64,000 nucleotides of DNA from NCBI RefSeq assembly GCF_024713975.1, contig NC_091100.1:19477501-19541500 (forward strand), given 5' to 3'. Of this stretch, positions 12,038 to 24,184 are shown piece by piece. A program made the position numbers and the translations under genes. The first letter of the stretch is position 1; every line of letters starts with the position of its first letter. Origin of the DNA: Paralichthys olivaceus. Its lineage: Eukaryota > Chordata > Actinopteri > Pleuronectiformes > Paralichthyidae. The notes below the pieces were generated by a model. That model was not told the origin of the DNA, searched no databases, and saw only the letters and a program-made list of their open reading frames with translations.

Positions 12038-13050
12038 TGAGCTTCTTTATCTGCCAAAAGAACAGGAAATTGTATTCGCCAATAATGTTTTCTTTTTACC
12101 AAAGAGGTAAAAAATGATTTCAGATAAGATAAATCATAAATTAAAGCACATTTTTCTTTCCTTAGATTTCTCCTTTTGCTTTAACTTTCAAGTTAAAAAA
12201 AAATTATTAGAAGATAAGAAAAATAGAAGATATAGCTTTTCCAAGGCTGAATCTGGTTTTATGATAACATTGTTTGAATTTATATACTGTGTTTAACATC
12301 ATGCTAATGATTTGACTTAGGTGTTAATGTAAAACCTATACCCTCTCTCCGATGAAGCCTCATGGGCCCAGCAGTAACGCAGTAACCTGATCAGCATGAT
12401 CAGCTTGTAAAACAACTTTTTTTCATTTTTATCTTAATCCTTTCAAACCTTTTCTCTGTCTCAGAGTAGAAAAGCTCTTTTGTTCTCTCGAGCGCTTGAG
12501 ACAAGAATGCTGCTCGGTCTGCCTCCTCGACGCCATGCATGCCAACACCCTTGGTGTTACTGCAAAATCTTTCTCCAAGATAAGCGACGCTGCTGTGTTT
12601 GCATGTGGTAAAACATGTAAAGTAAAGTACCACACCTTTATGTAATCATGCTTGAATAGTACAACTCTTTATGAACTAATCTAGATAGTTTGTGAAAATG
12701 ACTATTTTGTGTGTTTTATTTGTCTCGGAGCTGAGTTGACCTTTAAATTTGGCATCGTGGTGAATTGAATGTAATTAAATCACAGAAACTCAGTGCATAT
12801 AAAGGTTTTTGAGCACAAGAGCCTGAGGGTGTTTCACTCAGTGTGGACTTATGAAAAGTTTTTACTTCTGCATTGCTTGTAATGTTTTGTTTGTTTGTGT
12901 TTTACACTGAACTGCAACAGTTTGTCTGCATGGTTGTATACTGATAAACAACAATTACACGTATGGTAAATGATCTATTTTTTATAAAGCAAAAAACCCG
13001 TTTACACACATTCATGCAGTGCATCTATGTGCAGCACTTTTTCATACATC

Positions 13051-13202
13051 AAAAACACACTGCTGGCACAGCCGTCAGGGGAAATTTAGGGTTGAGTATC
13101 TTGCCTAAGGACACTTCCACACGCAAAATGGAGACTGGCATCAAACTACCAACCCTCTGCTTAGTGGACCACCCGCTCTACCTCCTGAGTGCGCAGCAGC
13201 CC
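13051..13202 (+). repeat. Dispersed repeat (CTTGCCTAAGGACACTTCC)
   Basis: The order CACACTGCTGGCA, TTGCCTAAGGACACTTCCAC, ATCAAACTACCAACC, GTGGACCACCCGCTCTACCT and CCTGAGTGCGCAGC matches a very common percomorph repeat that I remember. A diverged copy lies at 37490-37645. The 96-codon frame over this region is only repeat sequence. Confidence 0.6.
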
Positions 13203-13349
13203 TCAATCCTAATGTCAATATCCAAATCAGCCTTTATACTTTTACCTAAATGAATGAAAATTATTATTTTTTAAAGTAACTAATTAAAAGTTAACAAACT
13301 ACTATTTTCTGTGCAATACAAATTACTTTATATGACACTGATGAATCAT

Positions 13350-13690
13350 ACAGAAATCAACAACGATAATAATAACTTATATTTCTATAGCAACTTTCAA
13401 AATCATTATATGGTGTTTTAAAAATTAAAAACTGAGGGCAAATAATGAGAAACAATTAAAAGCAATCTGAAGATCACACAACACACAGATACAGAAATAA
13501 CAATTTTCATGAGAAAAGAATGAAAACAAGATACAAATAAACACAAATCATAAAAATAAGAAAAGAACTAGGAGAAAGCACATCAGTAAAATGGATCTTT
13601 AAGAGACGATAAGGAGTTTGCCAGATGAATCACCTCAGGGACATTTTTCCAAAGACTGGGAGTTTATGAGTTAAAATTATAATAGATAAA
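13350..13690 (+). repeat. Degenerate dispersed repeat
   Basis: It begins with an AATAATAACTTATATTTCTA-type sequence and ends with CATTTTTCCAAAGACTGGGA. Both blocks resemble parts of old fish retroposons. AT-rich and without coding potential. Confidence 0.4.
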
Positions 13691-15146
13691 TATCTGCAGG
13701 AAATAGACATTCCTCCAGAACAGAGCAGAGAAAGTAATCTAAGGAAGAACCATTCAGTCCCATCCCACCCCCTGCAAGACTCTTCTTTAATTAGCATCTT
13801 ATGTAGTCCCACCGTGATGTAGTATTTTGTATACTTATGTCTTAAATTTAATATGTGCAGGGTACTTTGTCAGTGAGTTTGGAGGTGTAGGCAAGCTGAA
13901 CAAAAGTCCCACAAGTTGTTTAAAAAAAAAAAGAAAACTGGCACAAACACACGGACCAATCCAGACCAAGCACAGACTCACTCCCTCCAAACGCCCTCTT
14001 TCCTTCAATGGCAGAACGGAACAGAGGAAAGAGAGAGAGAGATCACAGTTAACACACATCATCTATTAACAAGAACAAGAACTGCTTTGTCTCCTTCTTT
14101 CTGCTCAGTGAAGGCAGATACCTTCAGTCATCCACAGTCACATTCAATTCACAGGTCACATGTATTGCTGTGGGCCTGCATGTGTGCATATGTGTAGTTG
14201 TAAGCATTCAATAGCAACATACTTGTTTCTCACTGAAGAGTAAGAATTTTTCTGTCCTTGTGTTGCAATATTCAGCTCTATTTAATCACTTTGAAACCAT
14301 TACATTTTTTCAGTTCTCATAAGACAGATGTCATTTTTTGACTCTCATATTTCTCTTTTGCCCCTCGCTTTCTTTTGTCATCAGCTGTGACTGCCTGATA
14401 GATGAATAAATAAATCAGAACACCCATTTTAAATTCTCAAACCATTGTGCAGCTGGACAACTTTCACAGCTTTCTTGGGTGTGCATGGTGGTTCACTTGC
14501 AACTTCTGCACAGAAGTGAAGCTCGCTCAGTTTACATGGTGAGCAGGTTGATGGATGATCACTAGATGGTGCACTTCATCAGTAAATCTCACCTCCACAG
14601 CTCAGAACAGGACGGGTGTGGCCGTGGGATAATCAGTTGCATTGGGAGACAAATAGTCCCTGAAGACCGAATAACTTTCCCTCTTATAAACTTTGCAAAG
14701 GTTTTCAACATAATATTTTTATCATTCACAGCCTTTTTTGTCGACTGTATATTGAAATATCTCTTCCCCGTAGTGTAAGTAAGGTTAAGGCACAAAGCTT
14801 AATGTTTGTTTTCTCCATATCTTTGTCGAGCTTTAGTTTTGTTCTGACGTTCTTTGTAATTAAATGGAAAGACTGCAGAGAGCTAGTGAAAGCATTTACT
14901 TAAGAGATGTTAATTTTATTTGTGTCATGTGAAATTCCATAAATGTGACACCACCTTTTTTTTAGCACACACATGCTGTATCACTGTGAATCTGAAGAGA
15001 TGGATGAAGTACACAAAAGACCATAAGGAATAAAGCACTTTCAGACAAACCTAACTATGTTCTAATATAACTTGATTGATTGTGCTGTTGGAATGTGTGA
15101 AGGTAGGTGTAGTGACACAAGAGAGTTTAAATGTGCAGCTGATATT

Positions 15147-15183
15147 ACACACACACACACACACACACACTCTCATCCACACC

Positions 15184-15227
<44 letters not shown>

Positions 15228-15237
15228 CATCCACACC

Positions 15238-15272
<35 letters not shown>

Positions 15273-15340
15273 TCATCCACACCCACATATACACACACAC
15301 AAACACACAAACACACATGCACACGTACACACACACACAG
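15147..15340. repeat. Compound CA microsatellite with higher-order units
   Basis: CA runs are interrupted by three near-identical islands, CATCCACACCCACATA. The tract therefore looks like a repeated higher-order unit of roughly 55-65 bp and not one simple run. Reading frames across it are artefacts. Confidence 0.95.
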
Positions 15341-15909
15341 GTCACAGGGGTAATCCCACCTCTCAGCATATTTTACTGGAAATGCTCAGTCAGTGGTTCA
15401 GTCCAGGTCATTTGTTAGACTTGCATGCTGGGATATTATTGCAGGTAGTTGAGCAGGATGTCATATAGCCTGTAGAGGGGTGTGGTACATTCTAGAGGAG
15501 GCTCCACATCTGTGATTCATTGTTACTAACCCTTCACAGAGCTGCTATCACTGCTGATGCACTATTGCATGTATCTGTCTGTATGCAGGGCAGCACAAGA
15601 CATTCTGAATAGGTGTTCTGCAAGTGTTGTTGTGTAGGTGGTTATAGAGGCCTGAATAGACTTTATCCGAGGGTGAATACAGCTGTTCATAAAAGTCATA
15701 AAGTTGAGAACTGATTTACAGAACAAGCCATGTTCTGTTTGGCCGCCACTGGTCATTTGGATATCCTGCATTTGACCCTGCATTCATTTCGAGATAAATG
15801 AGAAACATAGCAGCACATGCAGAGTTCCATACGTTTTCAACAACCTTAGGAATTGGCTGGGCATTGAGAATGATTTCAAGAGTCAAAATAAAACAGAGCA
15901 CATACATTA

Positions 15910-16196
15910 ATCAAACCAGAGTGGCATTCAGTAGAGCACATACCTTTGGCAAGGCTCAACATTCCCCTTAAATTCAATCAAGCTGCACCAAATTGCACAC
16001 AGTTGTAGATATCAGCATACGACTATTTTTTTCATCAAGATCCTGCATCCTGGATCCACCCGTTAGTCCCAATCTTTGCCAAAATTGAAGTGGGCTCTCT
16101 TGGCCTATGTCCTATCTTTCCACTAAGTTTCAAGAAAAACCTCTGTCAGTAGCAACCAACAAACAAACAAGAACATAACCTTGTTGGCAGAGGTAA
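15910..16196 (+). repeat. Dispersed retroposon-like element
   Basis: The longest copy in the window of the family also seen at 10100-10182 and 11862-12037. It contains AAGCTGCACCAAATTGCACA, TCCTGGATCCACCC, AGTTTCAAGAAAAACCTCTG, and ends ACCTTGTTGGCAGAGGTAAC. Confidence 0.6.
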
Positions 16197-16434
16197 CAAT
16201 GTTTATCATATGTATTTTATCACTTGTTGTTATTCAACCCTAATATGATAAGAAAAATGTCATCATTTATGAGCCAGTGGGATCTGCCAGAAAGTCAAAT
16301 TCTGGAAGACCTTTAGTTTGCTAACTTTATTGTTAGCTAACTATTTCAAGACGTTGCACAGGCTACATGACTTAAGCAGATATCAGTATTTTAGTACATT
16401 TCTAAACGTACCTGCAAATTATGTACATGTGATA

Positions 16435-16545
16435 CTAAACATTGAGAAGCAGCGTTCAATGCCCCACATTTGTGGAATGAGCTCTGGGAACTGCAGATCC
16501 ACTGCAACTCTTTTAAATCAGTGCTGAAGCCACTGCCTTTTGTTA
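16435..16545 (+). repeat. Dispersed repeat fragment (TGTGGAATGAGCT)
   Basis: Contains TGTGGAATGAGCTCTGGGAA and TTTTAAATCAGTGCTGAAGC, motifs I remember from degenerate fish LINE-type remnants. No intact protein remains. Confidence 0.4.
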
Positions 16546-19140
16546 AATCAAATATTTACTCACTGTTATACTATCTCGCTCTTTTACTTCTTATTTTATT
16601 TATTTATCTTTTATCTATATTTAACTCTTTTAATTTCTTTTTAAATGCTTCTTTTTTGTCTTGTCTTCAGTTGCTTTTACAATTATATTTGATAATGAAA
16701 TAATTTATTTTATGATAAACTTAATTCCCAGACAGTATATACACTTGTTATGCAATGGAAATTAGTATAATTATACAAATATAATATAATAACTATCATA
16801 ATATGATAATACAAGTATAAACTAGTAATTGTAAAAACAATGTCTACAGTAAGTAAGGTTAAAAAATGTTGCGTAGCTATGTCTTTTAAGGAATATGTAC
16901 AGTGAGAAACACAGTATTGAGAAACATATTGAACTGTAGCCTTTAAGTTGAGTATATACACTTTAAGCTGCTGCAACAAAGCACGAAGGGGCACCAGTGT
17001 AACATCGGTATATGACATGTCATATCTGCTATCTTTTCAAAAACGGAAGTAACCGGTTTGTGAAAGACATGAGAACATTGGCTACCTCTCATTCCCACCA
17101 CACCATGAGACTGATGTGCACAGCCCAGGTTATGTACAGTATCTGCCATCAGGTGCAGGAATCCAGACCATCCAGAAGTTACAACAATAGATGACATTCA
17201 AGCAGGAGTGACACATAATTCTACCATCCTTGATGTTGCTATGCAGCCAAAAAACAGTGGATTATTGTGATGGTGTTATGAGTCTATGGTAACATTGAGT
17301 TGATGTGTTTAGAAACAGAAGATTGGACTTCCTCTCGTTCCTCCATGAGCCCTGAGCCTTTGTCTTTGCACTGAATAGAATCTGAAAAGCAGGAAATGAG
17401 CGTTGTCGCAAGAGGAAATCTTCCTATTACCGCTCATTGTGAGTCGTAAATCAAAGGTGATTTGGGGCCGATTTATGAGCCTGAAATATTTCTTTGACCT
17501 TTTTCAAAGTTAGTTTTGCCACTTTAAATTTGATCATTTCGATTTTAATGAGCTGCCCTGTGAAAGACAAATGCGCAGTGCAATAGCTGATCTGCACAGA
17601 TTGCTGCATCTCTTACCCAGGAAAAGAAATCCTTTAGTAAAGGTTGAAGTCTGTTTGGGACCTTATCTTTATTAAGACTTCCAGTTCGTCAATAAGCAGT
17701 CTGATCTGAAGAGGGGAAAGGGTGGAGAAGTCTTTCTACTGAGTCATGCAGTTTATAATGAAACATCTTAAGTTTGAGATAAAGTTAGTATGAAAGCCTT
17801 TGAAGATGTATTGGATTTAAGAGTAGAATGAGCGATCTAGCCTCAGATATAGATCATGTGTGTTTATTATAAGATAGGGAACGTCTTGCAAGTCCTGCTT
17901 GTATTGAGTAAATACTCAATACTTTTTTTCGAACTCCTGCTCAGTCAGATAGTAAAATGCACCTCAATCTGGGTCTGAACTCACATGAGAAGCTATAAAC
18001 ACGTCTGACTCATTTACCATAGTAACCACAATATATAGAAAACAAATAGGTGGTACTGATACTTCAAATAACACAGATGAAAACTTGGAGAAGAGTTTCC
18101 TGCAGCGTTGTTCAGGAGAATCTTTGAATTTCAGTCCACTGTGTGAATGAGTCACAGGCTTGGTTTTAGTGAAAATTCCCATCTATGGTCTCAAGCTATT
18201 AAGTCATCCACTTTGCCTTGACATGTTGTGAAGCGGTCGCTTGTCTCCAACCTACTTTACACAAAGCTTTGTCTCAGCAGACAAGCCAACCAGCAAGGTA
18301 TTTGGCCGTTCCTGTCCATCTCTTTGCCAAGACTAACTGATTCAGCTGCAATCCAAAGAATCCTCAGCATAAAAACGATTCATCCACATGGCATTTTTTG
18401 GATCCAGGATCAAATGACAAATTTGTCTTGCGGACAACAAACAGAAAACTTGTACAAAAGTTTTCCGTTTTCTGCACCCATGGGACACCTCACAGCACCT
18501 TCTAGGGTTCGTAGCATATTTCCCCTCTGAGATTAAGTGGGAGTTTTTCACGTTCTCAGTAAGGTTCTTAGTGTAGAGGATTTCACTGTTTTCATAATGT
18601 GACAGGCCTGCTCAGACTATATTTAACAGTTGATCTGTTGATCTGTTTCAACTCTCAAACCACAAAAGGCTTCAACGGTTATTTATAGAGCTGGAACAAA
18701 ACTTTCTTCCCTTTTCAAAGATGAATTTTGTTGGAGCAAATTATTTTTGGATGGCTAAAATAGTCGAAAGTCGTGAATTACAGATGGGAATTTGTTTACA
18801 TATACTTTTTTTAATAGTTGACCTTAAATGAATGGTTTAACATTAAAGGAAATATCTGTAATGACTTGCTTGCTAGGAGTTAGAAAAGATGATTTATGCT
18901 TCTCATGTGTCTCTATATGCTAAATATGAAGCCATGACCTGCAAGGTGAACATCACAATGAAAACAGTTAAAGGTCAGGATAAATGTTCGTAGTCATGCT
19001 ACCTTGTCTCATAAGAGGAAGGTTGAGCATGAAAATGGACAATGGGTGGATCCATTTTAAGCACTCCTGGTTTTGGTAGTCAAATCAACTCACTTTTAGA
19101 CTCCCTGTAGAAGCCTATAGATTTCAGCAGCCACGTTTTG

Positions 19141-19515
19141 TTAAAGGTCCAGTGTGTTAGATTTAGGTGAAAGGGAACTATTGGCAGATATTTAATGTAG
19201 AATAATTCTAATCATGTTTTCACTAGTTTATTTCATCTAAATTGTATGAATTGTAGTTTTCTTTGCCCCAGAAAATACTCTTTATATTTAAACACTTTAT
19301 ATTTACATTGAGGAGACCATCTCTACAGAGGCCGCTATCTTTTTTACATTAGTCCAAACTGGACAAACTAAACACCTTTTGAGTTTTTATGACAACTGAA
19401 GGCTACCACAGGTTCTTTTTCACTTTTTGAAGGAAAGGGTGAGGTGAGGGGTGTTCAGCTGCAACATGCAACTTCAACACTAGATATCATAAGATTCTAC
19501 ACATTGTACCTTCAA
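19141..19515 (-). mobile_element. Small inverted-repeat transposon, copy B
   Basis: This is the reverse-strand counterpart of copy A. It opens with TTAAAGGTCCAGTG, contains TTCAGCTGCAACATGCAACT near its far end and closes with ACATTGTACCTTCAA. Interior blocks match copy A in reverse complement over nearly the whole length. It has no coding sequence. Confidence 0.75.
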
Positions 19516-20145
19516 GAGCTGAAGCCATGAAGAGTCTTGATTTCTCGACAATTAGGATTTGACCTCTGACAGGAACCTTCTCCAAAGTAACAAGCCACAC
19601 GAGGCCCTTTTGTAGACATTTTATGGACTATCGCAGTTGTCCTATTAGATGACACTGCAGATGCAGTGCGGCTGCTAGGCTGACTCCACATACTCATATT
19701 TATTAACATATAGTAGGTCCCAGGTTGAAAAAAATAACAGAATTACCATTAAGATCTAAAAGTTACCTGTTTCTATCCAGAATGGTTTCTGATTATTTTT
19801 GTTAGGAAAGGTACTGTACAGTTAAGAATGCATTTCTGGTTTGGCTAAAAAAGGTTAAATAAAAGAATAGGGTTTTGGTTTTCAGTGATTTAGTGGATTC
19901 TAGAAATAATCCTCTAATTTGTCCACATGTGTCTCTAATAAAATTTGTTTGATAATTTAATACAGCTCCGTACAGCGGGACCAAACCCTGCTCATACACC
20001 CAGAACACATGAAGCATGACTCATTGCACTACTCCCTTTGACAGAGAGGTGACCCCATGTACCACCCCACACCCAACCGCCCCTCCGCTGACTCCAGATG
20101 TTACATGAAAAGAGCACAGTTATTGGCCAGAGTCCAACTCTGTCC

Positions 20146-20146
<1 letters not shown>

Positions 20147-20220
<74 letters not shown>
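20147..20220. repeat. CA microsatellite
   Basis: 37 uninterrupted CA units, within 1 kb of the keratin gene 3 promoter. Confidence 0.97.
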
Positions 20221-20222
<2 letters not shown>

Positions 20223-20669
20223 CTGCATGCTCACACACACATACATGCACACAGACACAAACACACAATGTCATGTAACACACACAGGATATAGGACTGA
20301 GGGGGGATGTTGTGAGATATGTTGAACAATGGGGGAATGAAGAATTCCCCTAAATGGGTTTGACTGAAGATATGCAAAACAAAAACTATTTTATGGTTTA
20401 AGGCTATAAAGTTTCCTTACGGCTGTCAGACAATAATGACTTTATTAGCTGCTGATTTTATCTGGTTGACTGCAGATTAAAAGTGTATCTGATACTGATG
20501 AAAGAAATTTGTAGAGTACTTGTTGTATTGACTCATGGCGGGACACTAAAACAATAACTGCACCTTTTGTTTGCATAAGGATACTCAGTGACTCATGTGA
20601 TCAAGACTAGACTTGCAGGTAATTATTAAACCAGTCAAATTTATACATGCAGACAAACAGTACACAAAT

Positions 20670-20671
<2 letters not shown>

Positions 20672-20759
<88 letters not shown>

Positions 20760-20774
20760 ACACACACACACACG
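20672..20774. repeat. CA microsatellite
   Basis: About 50 CA units with two TCA interruptions, ending about 285 bp before the start codon of keratin gene 3. Confidence 0.95.
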
Positions 20775-20945
20775 CAGACTAGTTGCATAACAGTTTCCTC
20801 ACAGGAGTGGGAAGAAACCAAACCCTGGTCCTTGAAGGAAAACAAACAGAGGTTCTGCTCAGCCTGTGGTGGTAGTGTTAAGGAAAACTCCCTCCTTCCC
20901 TCTCAGCCTCCCTCCTCCCACACTGACCCCGCCCTGGTCCAGCAC

Positions 20946-20953
20946 TATATCAA
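20946..20953 (+). promoter_or_regulatory. Weak TATA-like box of keratin gene 3
   Basis: TATATCAA about 110 bp before the ATG at 21059. The spacing resembles that of gene 1, but the match to TATAAA is imperfect. Confidence 0.4.
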
Positions 20954-21058
20954 GAGCCTGCCTCCCTTTATCAAACTCTACAGTCCTGCTACAGTCTACA
21001 GCTGTACAACAGTCCTCTCTCCTCGTGTCCTCTCGTGACCAGCAGCCAGCCAGCCATC

Positions 21059-23981
21059 ATGTATGCAAGCCACAGCACGATCAGCGGCCCCTCCATGATG
21101 AGACAGAGCCGCAGCTACACAACAAGCAGTCTTCCCCACAAGGCTCACAGTATATCAGGATTCAACTTGAGAGGCCCTCGCATCTCATCTTCCCAGGTGC
21201 GCACCCTCTCCTCCGGGTATGGAGGTGGCATGGGTTGCATTGACCTGTCCAACGTCCTGGATCAGTCCCACGTGCACCAGAATGAGAAGGCCACCATGCA
21301 GAACCTGAACGACCGTCTGGCCTCCTACCTGGAGAAGGTCCGCTCTCTGGAGACGGCCAACACCAAGCTGGAGAAGCAGATCAGAGAGTACTACGAGCAG
21401 AAGGGGCCTGCAGCAGAGAGGGACTACAGCAACTACTGGGCCATCATCAATGACCTGAAGGACAAGGTATAGTGTGTACCAACTTCGACAGCTTTAACAC
21501 CAGACAAGTCAAATGTTTGCAGTGCAGTTAATGATTATCAAGAGAAGGGTTAAAGAGGGTAAAAGAGTAACTACAAATTGTCACGTCATAACTATGTCCT
21601 GACAATTTCCCTTGTGCATGGGATTGTATTTTTTTTTCTTGTTAATATAGTGTGTATGATGTTTGTGATGAGGGTTGAGTTTACAATGAAATGATTTCTC
21701 AAAGCTCAACATGATCAAAAAAGGTTGTTAAGTGCTGTGAAACATGATGCACAGCTACTGTGATGAATCAGATGCAGCTTTCTCACTACAAAGAGTCAGG
21801 CCTCTGGTGCAAACATATCAGAATTAAAACCAGTTGATTAACTACTTTAAGTAATTTATATATTTGAATTGTATTGTAACCCCCCCCCCCCCTCATTGCT
21901 GCTTTTCAATAAGATCGCTGCTGCCACCATCGGCAACGCCAACATCCTGCTCCAGATTGACAACTCCAAACTGGCTGCTGATGACTTCAGGACCAAGTAA
22001 GCATGAGTCTTGATACTTCTGTGGACCTATCCTCATCTTGGAGAAGTTGAAGTTGTTGCTCATTACCGCTCTCTCTTCATTTTCAAACTTGTTAGATTCG
22101 AACATGAGCTCATGATGCGCCAGTCTGTCGAGGCTGACATTGCCAACCTGCGTCGCCTGCTTGACCAGACCACCCTGACGAAGGCCGACTTAGAGATGCA
22201 GATCGAAGGCCTGCAGGATGAGCTGGCCTACCTCAAGAAGAATCACGCAGAGGTGACTGACACACTTCCTCCTGCTATGATAAATACTGCTTGCTAGTAT
22301 AATGGGAATCTGCTTCAACACACCTGTAGATTTCTGAAACTCTGCCAAAAGATCTTAACGCTAACTTCTCTCTCCTCCCATTGGCTGTTTAGGAGCTGGC
22401 AGCAATGCGCTCTCAGCTTACCGGCACCATCAACGTGGAGGTCGATGCCGCACCCCAGCAGGACCTCAACAAGGTCCTGGATGAGATCCGTGCCCAGTAT
22501 GAATCCATCACCGACAAACACCGTCGCGACCAGGAGTCTTGGTTTAATGAGAGGGTGAGAAGGTTTTCCCATAAACAAAGGCAACTAATCCCACACGTTG
22601 CAAATGACTGGGTTCACTCCCTCCGCAGTCTAACCTGTAATTAAACATAATCCTCTGTGACAGCAATCAGCAAAACTAAACATGACTTTATTTCTCTCTC
22701 CAGTCGGCAACACTGACCAAGGAGGTGGCCATTAGCACAGAGACAATCCAGACGTCCAAGACAGAGATCAATGACCTGCGGCGCACACTGCAGGGCCTGG
22801 AGATCGAGCTGCAGTCTCAGCTCAGCATGGTGAAACCCCCCCCCCCCATCTCTAACCCAAACCATCTGTTCTCATCTTACTGATCTTGCCTTATATGAGC
22901 AACATTCCCTGATCCCTGTCTTGTTAAGGGGGGAAATGAAGAAACAGCCAGTGTTAGAGGGTCAAGAGCAGAAGGGTGAAAGAAGAAGACTTTACTGAAA
23001 GATGGAAAGCAGGGTGGGAGAGGGAGAGAGATAAGAATGATGGGAGCTGTATTCGAGAGAAAGGAGGGGCTCCCGCTGGGGAAAACATTTCACAGACATC
23101 TGCTCAAATTCTGAAAATTATCAAAGAGCTTGAAGTAAACTGCAGGAATGCGGGAGTGCATCGCCCAAAAAGGTTGCACTCCCACTCCCATGAGTGTGCC
23201 CAGCTGGGGTCAATCCTTCAACACTCCCTGCAGGAGCAACACACTGCTCCTGTGCAACAGAGGAGCAGCAGAGAAGTCACTGCTACTAAAAAACCTTCTA
23301 CACACACCTCTGCTATTCCAAAATGGAATGCAGACATACCTTTGTGTCTGTCTGACATAAATAATCCAGGGTGGGGCTGGTGGTTACACACTATAGCTTG
23401 AAATTGTCACAACTTTCCCAAATGATTCACAACGGTGAAATATGCATGTTGCAAATCAAGTTTTTCCTTTACCTCTCCAACAGAAAGGGGCGCTGGAGAA
23501 CACGTTAGCGGAGACAGAGAATCGTTACAGCATAATGCTCAACGGCTTCCAGAACACAATCAACATGCTTGAGGCAGAGCTTGGCAACGTGCGCGCCAGC
23601 ATCGAACAGCAGGGTCAGGAGTACAAGATGCTGCTGGACATCAAGACCAGGCTGGAGCAGGAGATCGCCACCTACAGGAGCCTGCTGGAAACAGAGGAGT
23701 CCAGGTAGATAGGGGCAATACACACGTGCATGCTGATACTCATGCTGATACCAATTATTAAGAAGATAATCACATGGCCTCTCCTCTAACTGTTTGTCTT
23801 TACTGTTTCCTTCCATCTCTCTCATGACAGACCAACAGGTAAGAGATGTCTGTTTCAACAAGTTACAATATAACCAAAGTGTATTAAGTGTAATTACAAA
23901 CGTCATGATCTTTTTTGTTTCTTTTTAACAGGGGGCTCAAAGACCACAGTCACAACCACCACTGTGCGCAGTTCCAGCTAG
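21059..23981 (+). CDS. Type I keratin with short Ser/Thr tail (gene 3)
   Basis: Eight exons join in frame: 21059-21466, 21914-21996, 22096-22252, 22393-22554, 22704-22829, 23484-23704, 23831-23838 and 23932-23981. They encode 404 residues. The head (1-74) has [14 protein letters not shown] at its start, then [12 protein letters not shown]. The rod opens with [20 protein letters not shown] at residue 75 and closes with [20 protein letters not shown] near 382. The tail is only 19 residues, [16 protein letters not shown] at its end, and is reached through an 8-bp micro-exon. Exon sizes match those of its two neighbours, so all three arose by duplication. The ATG at 21059 was preferred over an upstream GTG in the same frame because it fits the head of the family. 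The product should be an epithelial filament partner of a type II keratin. Intron 5 (22830-23483) is the longest at 654 bp, and polyC runs occur before exon 2 and after exon 5. Confidence 0.93.
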
Positions 23982-24178
23982 AAGGTCCAACTGGCAGGAC
24001 AAGCTGTTCTCCAACACACACACAAACACACACTCAAACTATATGAAACTGTACTGGAAAAAACCTGAGGTATGATGAAAGAGACGCCTGTGTAAAAGTT
24101 AAAGCATGAAACATTTGCAGTTTAGAAGAAGAAATACATGATGTACAGTGTGTGTTTGTCTGTGTGACTGGTTTGAAA

Positions 24179-24184
24179 AATAAA
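24179..24184 (+). terminator. Polyadenylation signal, keratin gene 3
   Basis: AATAAA 198 bases after the TAG stop (23979-23981), followed by a TG-rich segment. Confidence 0.7.

Larger units (their letters stand above)
8840..20940. other. 12-kb intergenic gap in the keratin cluster
   Basis: No exon could be supported between the divergent keratin genes 2 and 3. The gap holds microsatellites, an inverted pair of small transposons (about 11234 and 19141) and fragments of several dispersed repeats, listed separately. Open frames in it are short or made of CA/GT repeat. The parts beside the two promoters (about 8850-9100 and 20300-20940) are the likeliest places for shared epithelial control sequences, but I recognise no specific site there. 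Confidence 0.6.

Noticed and set aside
12963-13253. 96-codon frame
   Set aside because: It overlaps a dispersed repeat and reads repeat sequence.
15051-15468. Frames rich in Thr-His or Cys-Val
   Set aside because: They are translations of CA/GT microsatellite; the same holds at 20057-20325, 20585-21038, 43828-44265 (repeat part) and 63556-63865.
15147-20774. Possible CRISPR-like arrays in the CA-rich tracts
   Set aside because: The periodicity is plain microsatellite in a eukaryotic genome, with no spacer structure or cas genes.
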